Assembly: GCA_947594935.1 (NCBI GenBank)
Contig: CANQEM010000015.1
Coordinates: 1 to 40,860 of the forward strand
DNA length: 40,860 bases
Direction of reading: 5' to 3'
DNA from: an uncultured Clostridia bacterium
Lineage (GTDB): Bacteria; Bacillota; Clostridia; TANB77; CAG-508
A model generated the notes under the pieces. The model made no database searches and was not told the DNA's origin. It worked only from the letters and a program-made list of their open reading frames with translations. Shown here in pieces: positions 21,828 to 30,012 of the stretch (positions are counted from its first letter, which is position 1; every line of letters begins with the position of its first letter). Both the position numbers and the translations under genes were made by a program.

Positions 21828-23828
21828 ATGACCAAAAAGCAACTTTTCGATTTGACTTGTCCACAAGTTGCAATTATGAATATGGAGCAGTTCTACCCTA
21901 ACACCAGTATGAATATAATTTCTGGCGTTGTTACAATTCGCGATAAAGTTGATTTTTCTTTGCTAAGAAAAGCTATACATCTTTTTGTAAAAAATACTGC
22001 CAATATTCGCTATCAATTTTGCTCAGAACAAGATTCCGTAAAACAATATGAACATGAGTATGAAAATTTTTATATCAAACATTTTAATATAAATTCGGAG
22101 AATAGGGAAAAAATTTATTCAGATATTTCTAAAACTTATTTCCCTCTATATGATTCCCCTCTTTATTATTTTGCGACATTTGAAAATGAGGAAGATTTGA
22201 CTGGTGGCTTTTTTATTTGTGTACATCACCTTATTTCTGATGCTTGGGCTATGGGGATGCTTGTTAGCTCAGTTATTTCAATTTATTCTAAGCTTATGAA
22301 AAAAGAAGATTTAAAAATTGATGCTTCTATCCCTTATTCAGATTTTGTGCAAGAAGATCTTTCTTATTTAAAAAGCCAAAAGTTTGTGTCTGATAAGGAT
22401 TTTTGGGATAATTTATTTGAAGAAAATATTTTTGAAGATTATGATTCTTATACTACTGTTTCTCATTTAGATTATGAAGCAACTAGAAGTGAATTTAAAC
22501 TTTCTAAAAAATTGACTTCTAAAATTACAGATTTTTGTAGGCAATTAAAAGTTTCGCCTTTTACGTTTTTGCTATTTATTATGGCTATTTATGAGAGCAG
22601 AATTAAACAGTCAAACCATATTGTTATTTCTACTCCTATTTTGAATAGAATTGGTCAAAAGGAAAAAAATACTTTTGGGCTTTTTGTAAATAATATTTTA
22701 TATAAATTGGATATTGAAGATTCTGCATCTTTTCGCGATGCTATGGCTACTTTGGCACAGTCTCAGTTTTCTTTTTTGAGGCATCAAAGATACCCTTTTC
22801 AAGAGTTAATTGCTGATGTTAAAAGCAAGTTTGAATTAAAGGAAAATATTTATAATATAGCGGTTTCTTATCAAAATGCTAGGACAAACCATAGTGAAGA
22901 AAATGTGAATTATGATTGTCAATGGCTATTTAGTGGATATTCAGCTGTTCCTTTGTTATTCCATATTTATGATATGGATAATACTTGTTCTTTTTCTTTT
23001 ATTTATGATTATCAGAATAAAGTGTATGATTTTTCACAGATTAAGGATATGCACCATCGTTTACTATATATCTGTGAACAAGTAATTGATAATCCTGATA
23101 TTTTAATAAAAGATATTAGGCTTGCAACAGAGGAAGAAAGAAATTTAATTTTAAATGAGTTTAATAATACTTATGTTGCTTACCCTAGTAAGAAGACGAT
23201 TGTTGATTTATGGGAAAAGCAAGTTACTTTACATGCAGAAAAAACAGCTATTATTTGTGGTGGAAAAGAAGTTTCTTTTAAGGAGTTAGATGATTTATCT
23301 ACTAAGCTTGCTATTCATTTACAGAAAAAATATCATTTGAAAGAAGGGCATAATGTTTCTGTAATTTTAGACCGTTCTATTGACTTGGTTGTGGCTATTT
23401 TGGCTATTTTGAAATGTGGTTGTTCTTATGTTTTGATAGACCCTCAGCACCCTAAGGATAGGCAAGATTATATGATTGAAAATTCAAATTCAAAATATGT
23501 TATTTCTGATTTAGATTTAGATATTGGTAATCAGATAAATTGGAATTTAGATACAAATTTGATTGTGAAATCTCAGTATCAAAAGCCGGAAATTTCTGCA
23601 AATAGTGCGATGTATTTGTTATATACTTCCGGGTCTACTGGGCTACCAAAGGCTGTATCTGTAACTCATAAGAATTTTCATAATTATTTAGTTGGTATTT
23701 CGAAATTGATTGATTATTCTGATGAGAAAATTGTTTTATCTATGGCTTCTGTTTCTTTTGATGTGTTCGGGTTTGAGCTATGGGTTACTATTTTGAATGG
23801 TTTAACTTTAATTTTGTCTACTCGGTGA
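21828..23828 (+). CDS. Non-ribosomal peptide synthetase, condensation and first half of adenylation domain (ends at a frameshift)
   Basis: Starts at ATG 21828 after AAGGTGG (666 aa in this frame). The condensation domain spans about 1-430, with H133-H-L-I-S-D138 as the HHxxxD active site. As the first domain it may be a starter type that acylates the first amino acid. The adenylation domain begins near 460 (W-E-K-Q-V), with A3 Y-T-S-G-S-T-G-L-P-K (about 599) and A4 S-F-D-V-F-G-F-E. The frame ends ACT CGG TGA (23820-23828) in the middle of the adenylation domain. Skipping the C gives L-I-L-S-T-G-E-E-Q-N-D-F and continues to 26097, exactly as in intact homologues. Confidence 0.9.
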   Translation: MTKKQLFDLTCPQVAIMNMEQFYPNTSMNIISGVVTIRDKVDFSLLRKAIHLFVKNTANIRYQFCSEQDSVKQYEHEYENFYIKHFNINSENREKIYSDISKTYFPLYDSPLYYFATFENEEDLTGGFFICVHHLISDAWAMGMLVSSVISIYSKLMKKEDLKIDASIPYSDFVQEDLSYLKSQKFVSDKDFWDNLFEENIFEDYDSYTTVSHLDYEATRSEFKLSKKLTSKITDFCRQLKVSPFTFLLFIMAIYESRIKQSNHIVISTPILNRIGQKEKNTFGLFVNNILYKLDIEDSASFRDAMATLAQSQFSFLRHQRYPFQELIADVKSKFELKENIYNIAVSYQNARTNHSEENVNYDCQWLFSGYSAVPLLFHIYDMDNTCSFSFIYDYQNKVYDFSQIKDMHHRLLYICEQVIDNPDILIKDIRLATEEERNLILNEFNNTYVAYPSKKTIVDLWEKQVTLHAEKTAIICGGKEVSFKELDDLSTKLAIHLQKKYHLKEGHNVSVILDRSIDLVVAILAILKCGCSYVLIDPQHPKDRQDYMIENSNSKYVISDLDLDIGNQINWNLDTNLIVKSQYQKPEISANSAMYLLYTSGSTGLPKAVSVTHKNFHNYLVGISKLIDYSDEKIVLSMASVSFDVFGFELWVTILNGLTLILSTR

Positions 23829-26097
23829 AGAACAAAATGATTTTGCAAAGTTAAATGATTTAATTACTAATTATGGGGTAAATATTTTATATGGTACTCC
23901 TAGTAAAATTCAGTCTTTGATGTCTGCTATAAATGAGAATCATAATTTTTCTTCTCTTACTGATATTGGTATTGGTGGCGAGTCTTTTAGTTTATCTTTT
24001 ATAACTGATATTCAGAGAATTTGCTCTGCTAATTTATATAATATGTATGGACCTACTGAGGCGACTATTGGTTGCTGTTGTAAGAAGTTTGAAAAGAATT
24101 CTAAACAAATTACAATTGGAACGCCTTTGGCAAATGTAAGGTTCTATGTGTTAGATCAGAATTTGAAACTCTGCCCTCCTGGAATTAAGGGTGAACTTTA
24201 TATTTGTGGTGATAGTGTTTCACAGGGGTATTATCAGAGGCCTGATTTAACTGAGAAGAGCTTTTTACCGGATATTTTCAAGCCAAAGTCTGTTATGTAT
24301 AAGTCTGGCGATATTGTGAGTTGGACTAATCAAGGGGAATTGCTTTTTTATGGTAGAAATGATTCACAGGTTAAAATTAGAGGTTATAGAATTGAGCTTA
24401 GTGAAATTGAGACTGCTTTGAGTTCTCATCCTTTTATTAGAACTTCTACTGTTATAAATTATAATTATACTGGCAGAGATTTGCTTTGTGCATATTATAC
24501 TTCTGATTTTACTATTCAGAATTATGAGTTGAAGTTATTTTTAGCGGATAAATTGCCAAATTATATGATTCCTTCTCATTTTATTCCTCTTGTTGAGTTG
24601 CCTCTTACCATAAACGGAAAAATTGATAAGGCGAATTTGCCTTCTCCTTTTAGCATTGGCAAGAGTGAGCAGTATGTTAGACCTGAAAATGATTTGCAAA
24701 AAGCTATTTGCCGTGCTTTGGAGAAGTGTTTATATATTAAAAAACTTAGTATTGATGAAGATTTTAATAATCTTGGTATTGATTCATTGTCTATCATTAA
24801 GGTTCAATCTCAGCTTTCTAGTTTAGGTATTTCTGTTCCGACTAAGTATTTTTATGATTATTCTAATGTTAAAGATTTGTGTTTTGCGTTAGAGCAGATG
24901 CCTTCTGCTGGTGATGATTCGTTGACAAATGATAATAATGCTTTTTTAAAACATGATTTGGATAATTTAAGGGTTCAAAAACATCAGCCTAAAAATATTT
25001 TGCTGACTGGTTGTACTGGCTTTTTGGGTGTGCATATTTTAGATGCTTTACTTAATACAAAAGCAAAAATATTCTGTTTTGTACGTGCTTCAAATATTAA
25101 AAATGCTCAAAATAGAATTTCTAATATTTTTAAATTTTATTTTAAGGATAAATATACAGATGAATTTTTGTTTAAGAGAATTGAAATAGTTATTGGTGAT
25201 ATTAAGTATAAAAATTTGGGGCTTTCTGATGAATCGTTAGAAAAGCTTGGAAATACTATTGATACTTTGATACATTGTGCTGCCGTTGTTAAGCATGTTG
25301 GAAAATATGATGATTTTAGAAAAATAAATTTGGAGGGTACAAAAAATATTGCTAATTTCTGCATGAAATATGGAATTTGTTTAAATCATATTTCAACAAC
25401 AAGTGTAAGCTGTGATTTTATGCCTTTATCACAGACTTCTGATGTTGTTAACTTTACGGAGGAAAGCTTTTTCATTGGGCAAAATTATCAAGAAAATTAT
25501 TATGTTAAAAGTAAATTGCTTGCAGAGGATTTCTTGATTCAAAATATTAGGAAAGGCTTGTTGAAGGCAAATATTTTTAGAATTGGTAATTTGACTGGTA
25601 GAGCAAGTGATGGCTTTTTCCAATATAACATTGATAGTAATGCTTTTTATAATAAGTTGCAATTCATTTTGACTAATAAATTCTTTTATGAGAGTGGTGT
25701 TTTGCAAGAGTTTGATTTATCACCTGTTGATGATGTTGCATCAGCTATTATTAGTATGATTTATGGCTATGGTAATCAAAATAAGATTTTCCATATTATG
25801 AGTCCTCAGAAATTTAATATGAAAACTTTGATTGAAAAACTTGAGCTTTTGAATTATCATATTAAGGTTTTAAAAGATTCTGATTTTTATAAAAAAATTA
25901 TGAAATTGACTTTGGATGCTAATTCTTTGATTATAAATGATTTTAATTTGCATCTGAATACTTCTAATTTAAATGTAAAGACTAAGTGTAATATTACTTT
26001 GAAATATTTAGATAATATTGATTTTCATTATCATAGAATAGATTTAAAATATTTAACAAAAATTATAGAATATTGCAAAAGAATAAATTTTATTTAA
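23824..26097 (+). CDS. Non-ribosomal peptide synthetase, rest of adenylation domain, carrier and thioester reductase
   Basis: The frame is open from GGT 23824; the first ATG in it is 23917 and has no ribosome site, so it is a continuation. Adenylation motifs A5 Y-N-M-Y-G-P-T-E-A, A7 Y-K-S-G-D, A8 G-R-N-D-S-Q-V-K-I-R-G-Y-R-I-E and A10 N-G-K-I-D-K are seen. Carrier protein: N-L-G-I-D-S-L-S-I, phosphopantetheine on that Ser. The reductase has T-G-C-T-G-F-L-G (NAD(P)H loop) and Y-V-K-S-K (YxxxK). Full protein about 1422 aa, C-A-PCP-R, releasing an aldehyde or alcohol. Read against GrsA by eye, the specificity residues are about D-V-F-Y-G-G-M-I-G-K, no code I know. Confidence 0.9.
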   Translation, partial: GEEQNDFAKLNDLITNYGVNILYGTPSKIQSLMSAINENHNFSSLTDIGIGGESFSLSFITDIQRICSANLYNMYGPTEATIGCCCKKFEKNSKQITIGTPLANVRFYVLDQNLKLCPPGIKGELYICGDSVSQGYYQRPDLTEKSFLPDIFKPKSVMYKSGDIVSWTNQGELLFYGRNDSQVKIRGYRIELSEIETALSSHPFIRTSTVINYNYTGRDLLCAYYTSDFTIQNYELKLFLADKLPNYMIPSHFIPLVELPLTINGKIDKANLPSPFSIGKSEQYVRPENDLQKAICRALEKCLYIKKLSIDEDFNNLGIDSLSIIKVQSQLSSLGISVPTKYFYDYSNVKDLCFALEQMPSAGDDSLTNDNNAFLKHDLDNLRVQKHQPKNILLTGCTGFLGVHILDALLNTKAKIFCFVRASNIKNAQNRISNIFKFYFKDKYTDEFLFKRIEIVIGDIKYKNLGLSDESLEKLGNTIDTLIHCAAVVKHVGKYDDFRKINLEGTKNIANFCMKYGICLNHISTTSVSCDFMPLSQTSDVVNFTEESFFIGQNYQENYYVKSKLLAEDFLIQNIRKGLLKANIFRIGNLTGRASDGFFQYNIDSNAFYNKLQFILTNKFFYESGVLQEFDLSPVDDVASAIISMIYGYGNQNKIFHIMSPQKFNMKTLIEKLELLNYHIKVLKDSDFYKKIMKLTLDANSLIINDFNLHLNTSNLNVKTKCNITLKYLDNIDFHYHRIDLKYLTKIIEYCKRINFI

Positions 26098-26112
26098 GGG
26101 AGGAATTTACTG

Positions 26113-28116
26113 ATGAAAAAGAAGAAGGGCTTTCATCTATATGCTTATCAAAAAGTTATTTTGTCTTACATTATTACTTTATCAATTTTTGCTTGGGTTT
26201 TATACCCACTTATGCACAGAATTTTGAATTATCCACCTGGAACTGTTGATACGGCTTTTCAAATTGAATATGGCGGACTTTCTTATACGGCTCAGTTCGT
26301 TTCTTTATATGTTGTTGTAATTTCTTTATTTGCAATTTATCAGAGGTTTTTCTTGTTTAAGAAGATTGCAGATTGGGAAAGGAAGGGTGCTGGTCATTCT
26401 AAGTATTCTGTTGAGGAAGTTAGGAAGACTTTATTAACTGCTCCTACTAAGTTTTATTTGTTGCAAATTATTATTCCTTTTATTGCAATTACTATTGGGC
26501 TTGGTATGCCTATTGTTAAGCATGAATTAGAGTCTTCAGGTATTACTGTTGCTATGTTATGGGTTTCTATTTTGACTTTTAATGCAACAATTTCTTATGT
26601 GTTTTCTAAGAATTTCTTTAAACCTATTTTAATTGCTACTTTTAAGGAAAATCGCTTGACTACGAAGAAGCATACTAAGTTATCAGGTGATATGATTTTA
26701 ATCTTATTGCCTTTGCTTATCGCTGGTTTGTTCTTTACTGCTATTGTTTCTTATTCGCGTTTAGTTAATGTAAGAGGTGATGATTTTTATCAATATTATA
26801 AAAATGAGTTAGATTATAATTTTGATGATAATCATTTTTATACAAAAGAGACTTTAATGGAACAATTAAAAAAATTGAATTATATGGATGATTCTCATAC
26901 TTATTTCATTATTGATTCTGATAAAACTATTACTACTTCTGATGGGGTTCCTTTGACTGACTTTTTCACAAAGTATATTTTTGAACTTTCAGATCAATAT
27001 GATGGTAGGGTTTATGAACATTATGCAGTAAATACTCAGGGATATATTAAGCATATTTCTAATTTTGGTCATGACTATATTATTGGTGTGCGCTTCCCTA
27101 TTTCTGGTGAAGATGCTCTTGTTTATATTGTTACTACTTTTGCTGTATTGTTTGGTATTATTTCTTTCTTGGTTTGGTATTATTCTTCTTCTCTTTCAAG
27201 TCAAATTAAGATTATTGTAAATGGTCTTAATGATATAAATAATAAAAATAATGCTGAGTTTAAGAAAATTCCGATAATTTCTAATGATGAGCTGGGAGAG
27301 TTGACTGTTGCTTTTAATAAAATTCAGGCTTTGACTGAGAGAAATATTGCTCAGATACATGATAATCAGCAAACATTGATGGAAAGAGAGCGTTTGGCTT
27401 CCCTTGGTCAGCTTATTGGTGGTATTGCACACAATTTAAAAACGCCTATTATGTCTATTTCTGGGGCATCAGAAGGACTTTCAGATTTGATAAAGGAATA
27501 TGATTCTTCAATTGAAGATCCTGAGGTAAATGCACAAGATCATCATGAAATTGCTCATGATATGAGTGTTTGGGTTGATAAGATTAAGGAATATTCTGAA
27601 TATATGTCTGATGTTATTTCTGCGGTTAAGGGGCAAGCTGTTGTTATGTCTGAGTCTGATAGTGTTACTTTTGATGTGGAAGAATTGGTTAAACGTATTG
27701 ATATTTTGATGAAGCATGAGTTGAAAAATGCTCTTATCTATTTAAATATTTCTTTACAAGTTCCTAATACTACTACATTACATGGTGATATAAACAGCTT
27801 GATTCAGGTTATAAATAATATGATTTCTAATTCTATTCAAGCATATAATGGTAAACCAAATCAGAATATTGATTTGACTGTTCTTAGAGATGATAAGTAT
27901 TTGATTATTTCTATTAAAGATTATGGTCCTGGTTTACCTGATAAGGTTAAAAATAAGTTGTTTACTGAGATGATTACTACTAAGGGTAAAAGTGGAACTG
28001 GTCTTGGGTTGTATATGTCTTATTCTACTATTAAGGCTCATTTTGGTGGAGATATTACTTTTGAGTCAGAGGCTGGAAAGGGAACTACTTTCAACATTTT
28101 ATTGCCTATTAAATAA
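26113..28116 (+). CDS. Membrane sensor histidine kinase
   Basis: 667 aa, 15 nt after the NRPS stop with GGGAGGA, so cotranscribed with it. The N-terminal half has about five membrane helices (first V-I-L-S-Y-I-I-T-L-S-I-F-A-W-V-L), then an extracytoplasmic stretch of about 110 residues and a sixth helix (about 336-355). A HAMP-like linker leads to the dimerisation H-box I-A-H440-N-L-K-T-P. The ATPase domain has N-box N-S-I-Q-A-Y-N, G1 D-Y-G-P-G-L-P and G2 G-T-G-L-G-L-Y. An intact kinase; the signal is unknown. The likely partner is the next gene. Confidence 0.92.
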   Translation: MKKKKGFHLYAYQKVILSYIITLSIFAWVLYPLMHRILNYPPGTVDTAFQIEYGGLSYTAQFVSLYVVVISLFAIYQRFFLFKKIADWERKGAGHSKYSVEEVRKTLLTAPTKFYLLQIIIPFIAITIGLGMPIVKHELESSGITVAMLWVSILTFNATISYVFSKNFFKPILIATFKENRLTTKKHTKLSGDMILILLPLLIAGLFFTAIVSYSRLVNVRGDDFYQYYKNELDYNFDDNHFYTKETLMEQLKKLNYMDDSHTYFIIDSDKTITTSDGVPLTDFFTKYIFELSDQYDGRVYEHYAVNTQGYIKHISNFGHDYIIGVRFPISGEDALVYIVTTFAVLFGIISFLVWYYSSSLSSQIKIIVNGLNDINNKNNAEFKKIPIISNDELGELTVAFNKIQALTERNIAQIHDNQQTLMERERLASLGQLIGGIAHNLKTPIMSISGASEGLSDLIKEYDSSIEDPEVNAQDHHEIAHDMSVWVDKIKEYSEYMSDVISAVKGQAVVMSESDSVTFDVEELVKRIDILMKHELKNALIYLNISLQVPNTTTLHGDINSLIQVINNMISNSIQAYNGKPNQNIDLTVLRDDKYLIISIKDYGPGLPDKVKNKLFTEMITTKGKSGTGLGLYMSYSTIKAHFGGDITFESEAGKGTTFNILLPIK

Positions 28117-28134
28117 TAAATTTGTGTAAAATAC

Positions 28135-28163
28135 TTGCTTTTGTTTTATTTTACTAATATAAT
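28135..28163 (+). promoter_or_regulatory. Sigma-A promoter before the HD-GYP regulator
   Basis: TTGCTT (28135-28140), 17-bp spacer, TATAAT (28158-28163) in the 87-nt gap between the kinase and the regulator, so the regulator can be made independently of the NRPS transcript. Confidence 0.6.
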
Positions 28164-28203
28164 TGTATAAAGATTATTTTATGCTGGAAAGGATAGATTT
28201 TGT

Positions 28204-29265
28204 ATGAGAAAAGGTTTGCAAACTGCGAATAATTCTGAAAATTCGACTTATAGAATTCTTGCAGTTGATGATGAAATTGGAATTGTTGATTCGTTATCAA
28301 TCTTTTTGAAGAGAACTGGTTACCAATTTGTGGGTGTTACTGACCCAACTGAGGCGATTGAGTTGGTTAAAAAAGAGCATTTCGATTTGATGATTTTAGA
28401 TTTCATTATGACTCCTTATCATGGGGATCAAGTTGTTGAGGAAATTCGTAAGTTTAATAAGGAATTATATATTTTGCTTTTGACTGGGCATAAGGATTTG
28501 GCTCCTCCTTTGGAGACAATTAAGAGGTTGGATATTCAAGGTTATTGCGAAAAAAGTGATAAGTTTGATCAGTTGCTTTTGCTTATTGAGTCTGGTATTA
28601 AGTCAATTCAACAGATGAATGAGATTAAGAAGATAAATGCTGAGTTGACTGATACTTATAGGAGATTAGAAGATTCTTATTTGGAGAGTATTCAAGCTCT
28701 TAGACATGCTGTTGAGGCAAAAGATACATATACTCGTGGTCATTCTGATAGGGTTTCTGCTTATTCTGTTTTGATTGGTAAGAAGTTGGGGCTTTCTGAG
28801 GATGATTTGGAGAGTTTGCGCGTTGGTGGTTTGTTCCACGATATTGGAAAAATTGGTGTTCCTGATAGTATTTTGCAGAAGGTTTCTGCTTTGACTGATG
28901 ATGAGTATGCTCAAATTAAACAGCATCCTATTGTTGGTATTCAGATTTTGTCTAATGCTTCTATTTTTCAAGATATTTTGCCTATTGTTAAGCATCATCA
29001 TGAGAAGTTTGATGGTAGTGGTTACCCTGATGGTTTGAGTGGGGATAATATTCCTTATCTTGCTAGAATTACTTCTATTGCTGATGGGTTTGATGCTATG
29101 ACTTCTAGTCGTTCTTATCGTAATTCTTTGCCTCTTGAAACTGTTGTTTCTGAATTTAAGAAGTATGCTGGAACACAGTATGACCCTAATATTACTAGCG
29201 TTTTCTTGGATATTTTGAATACTGATTTTGCTTCTATTCAAGAAATTATGGATAAATATAAATAA
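28204..29265 (+). CDS. Response regulator with HD-GYP output domain (likely c-di-GMP phosphodiesterase)
   Basis: 353 aa. The receiver domain (about 15-130) has V-D-D-E, phospho-acceptor D66 (I-L-D-F), L-L-T-G-H and C-E-K-S-D (the conserved Lys). A helical linker leads to the HD-GYP domain (about 165-345), with F-H-D-I-G-K-I-G, H-H-H-E-K-F-D-G-S-G-Y-P-D-G-L and A-D-G-F-D-A-M-T-S, the complete metal and GYP set. Predicted to hydrolyse cyclic-di-GMP when phosphorylated by the adjacent kinase. No DNA-binding domain, so it does not regulate transcription directly. Confidence 0.94.
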   Translation: MRKGLQTANNSENSTYRILAVDDEIGIVDSLSIFLKRTGYQFVGVTDPTEAIELVKKEHFDLMILDFIMTPYHGDQVVEEIRKFNKELYILLLTGHKDLAPPLETIKRLDIQGYCEKSDKFDQLLLLIESGIKSIQQMNEIKKINAELTDTYRRLEDSYLESIQALRHAVEAKDTYTRGHSDRVSAYSVLIGKKLGLSEDDLESLRVGGLFHDIGKIGVPDSILQKVSALTDDEYAQIKQHPIVGIQILSNASIFQDILPIVKHHHEKFDGSGYPDGLSGDNIPYLARITSIADGFDAMTSSRSYRNSLPLETVVSEFKKYAGTQYDPNITSVFLDILNTDFASIQEIMDKYK

Positions 29266-29278
29266 TGAGGTGTAGTAT

Positions 29279-29974
29279 ATGTTTAATGGTTTAGATGAAG
29301 TATGGTCAAATTTTATTATTAGCTTTGCTATAATATGTGTTCCTATTTGTTTAGTATTGATAATAGGAGCTGTAATATTAAAAATAGTATATAAAAAACG
29401 TAAACAATTAGACAATAATGATAAAAAAATTATAAATATAAATCATTTTATTTTTTCATTTTGTACTTTACTAATATTAACTCTTTTCTTTGCTCGCGTA
29501 GCATCTACTCAATCTTATCCATTTTTTGTTTTAATTATTACTACATTGTTGTTTTTATGTTCTGTTATTTTTAGATTTATAAAAAAATATAAAATTTCTT
29601 ATATTTTATTGATATTTGCCATTTTAGTTGCTTCTATAAGTCTTGTATATTTCAATAATAAAGAAAGTGAAAGAAAAGATTTAACTAATTCTAAAACAGA
29701 TACAGAAATTGAATTATTTAATATAAAATTTAAAAAATATGAAGGAACTAAATCTGGTGCTATTGTTAAATCTTTGTGCGATGAAATTGTATATACTAAT
29801 AGTTCTTATGGTGAAAACGGAGATTTTATATCTGTTGATGGCGTGGTACATTGGAGTTCTCCTAATGAAGAATTTAATTTTGATAACATTATATCTTCCA
29901 ATAATTATTCTGTGTCATTAAATTATAATAAATATAATTTATTAGATTCAATTATTATAGAAGAAGTAAATTAA
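29279..29974 (+). CDS. Hypothetical four-helix membrane protein
   Basis: 231 aa, no recognised family. Starts at ATG 29279 with GAGGTG 13 nt after the HD-GYP stop, so it belongs to that transcript. Four hydrophobic helices within the first 125 residues (F-I-I-S-F-A-I-I-C-V; F-C-T-L-L-I-L-T-L-F-F; F-F-V-L-I-I-T-T-L-L-F-L; Y-I-L-L-I-F-A-I-L-V), then a C-terminal soluble domain of about 105 residues rich in Asn, Ser and Asp. The position suggests an accessory role for the kinase/HD-GYP pair, unproven. A strong terminator follows. Confidence 0.65.
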   Translation: MFNGLDEVWSNFIISFAIICVPICLVLIIGAVILKIVYKKRKQLDNNDKKIININHFIFSFCTLLILTLFFARVASTQSYPFFVLIITTLLFLCSVIFRFIKKYKISYILLIFAILVASISLVYFNNKESERKDLTNSKTDTEIELFNIKFKKYEGTKSGAIVKSLCDEIVYTNSSYGENGDFISVDGVVHWSSPNEEFNFDNIISSNNYSVSLNYNKYNLLDSIIIEEVN

Positions 29975-29980
29975 GTAGAA

Positions 29981-30012
29981 AAATACTCAGCGGTGGCTGA
30001 GTATTTTTTATA
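29981..30012. terminator. Terminator between the NRPS-regulator cluster and tex
   Basis: AAATACTCAGC - GGTG - GCTGAGTATTT with flanking A- and T-runs; works in both directions for the two convergent genes. Confidence 0.85.

Noticed and set aside
28666..29415. 249-codon minus-strand ORF opposite the HD-GYP gene
   Set aside because: Mirror frame of a well-defined gene, with Asn/Ile/Ser-rich shadow composition and no ribosome site.
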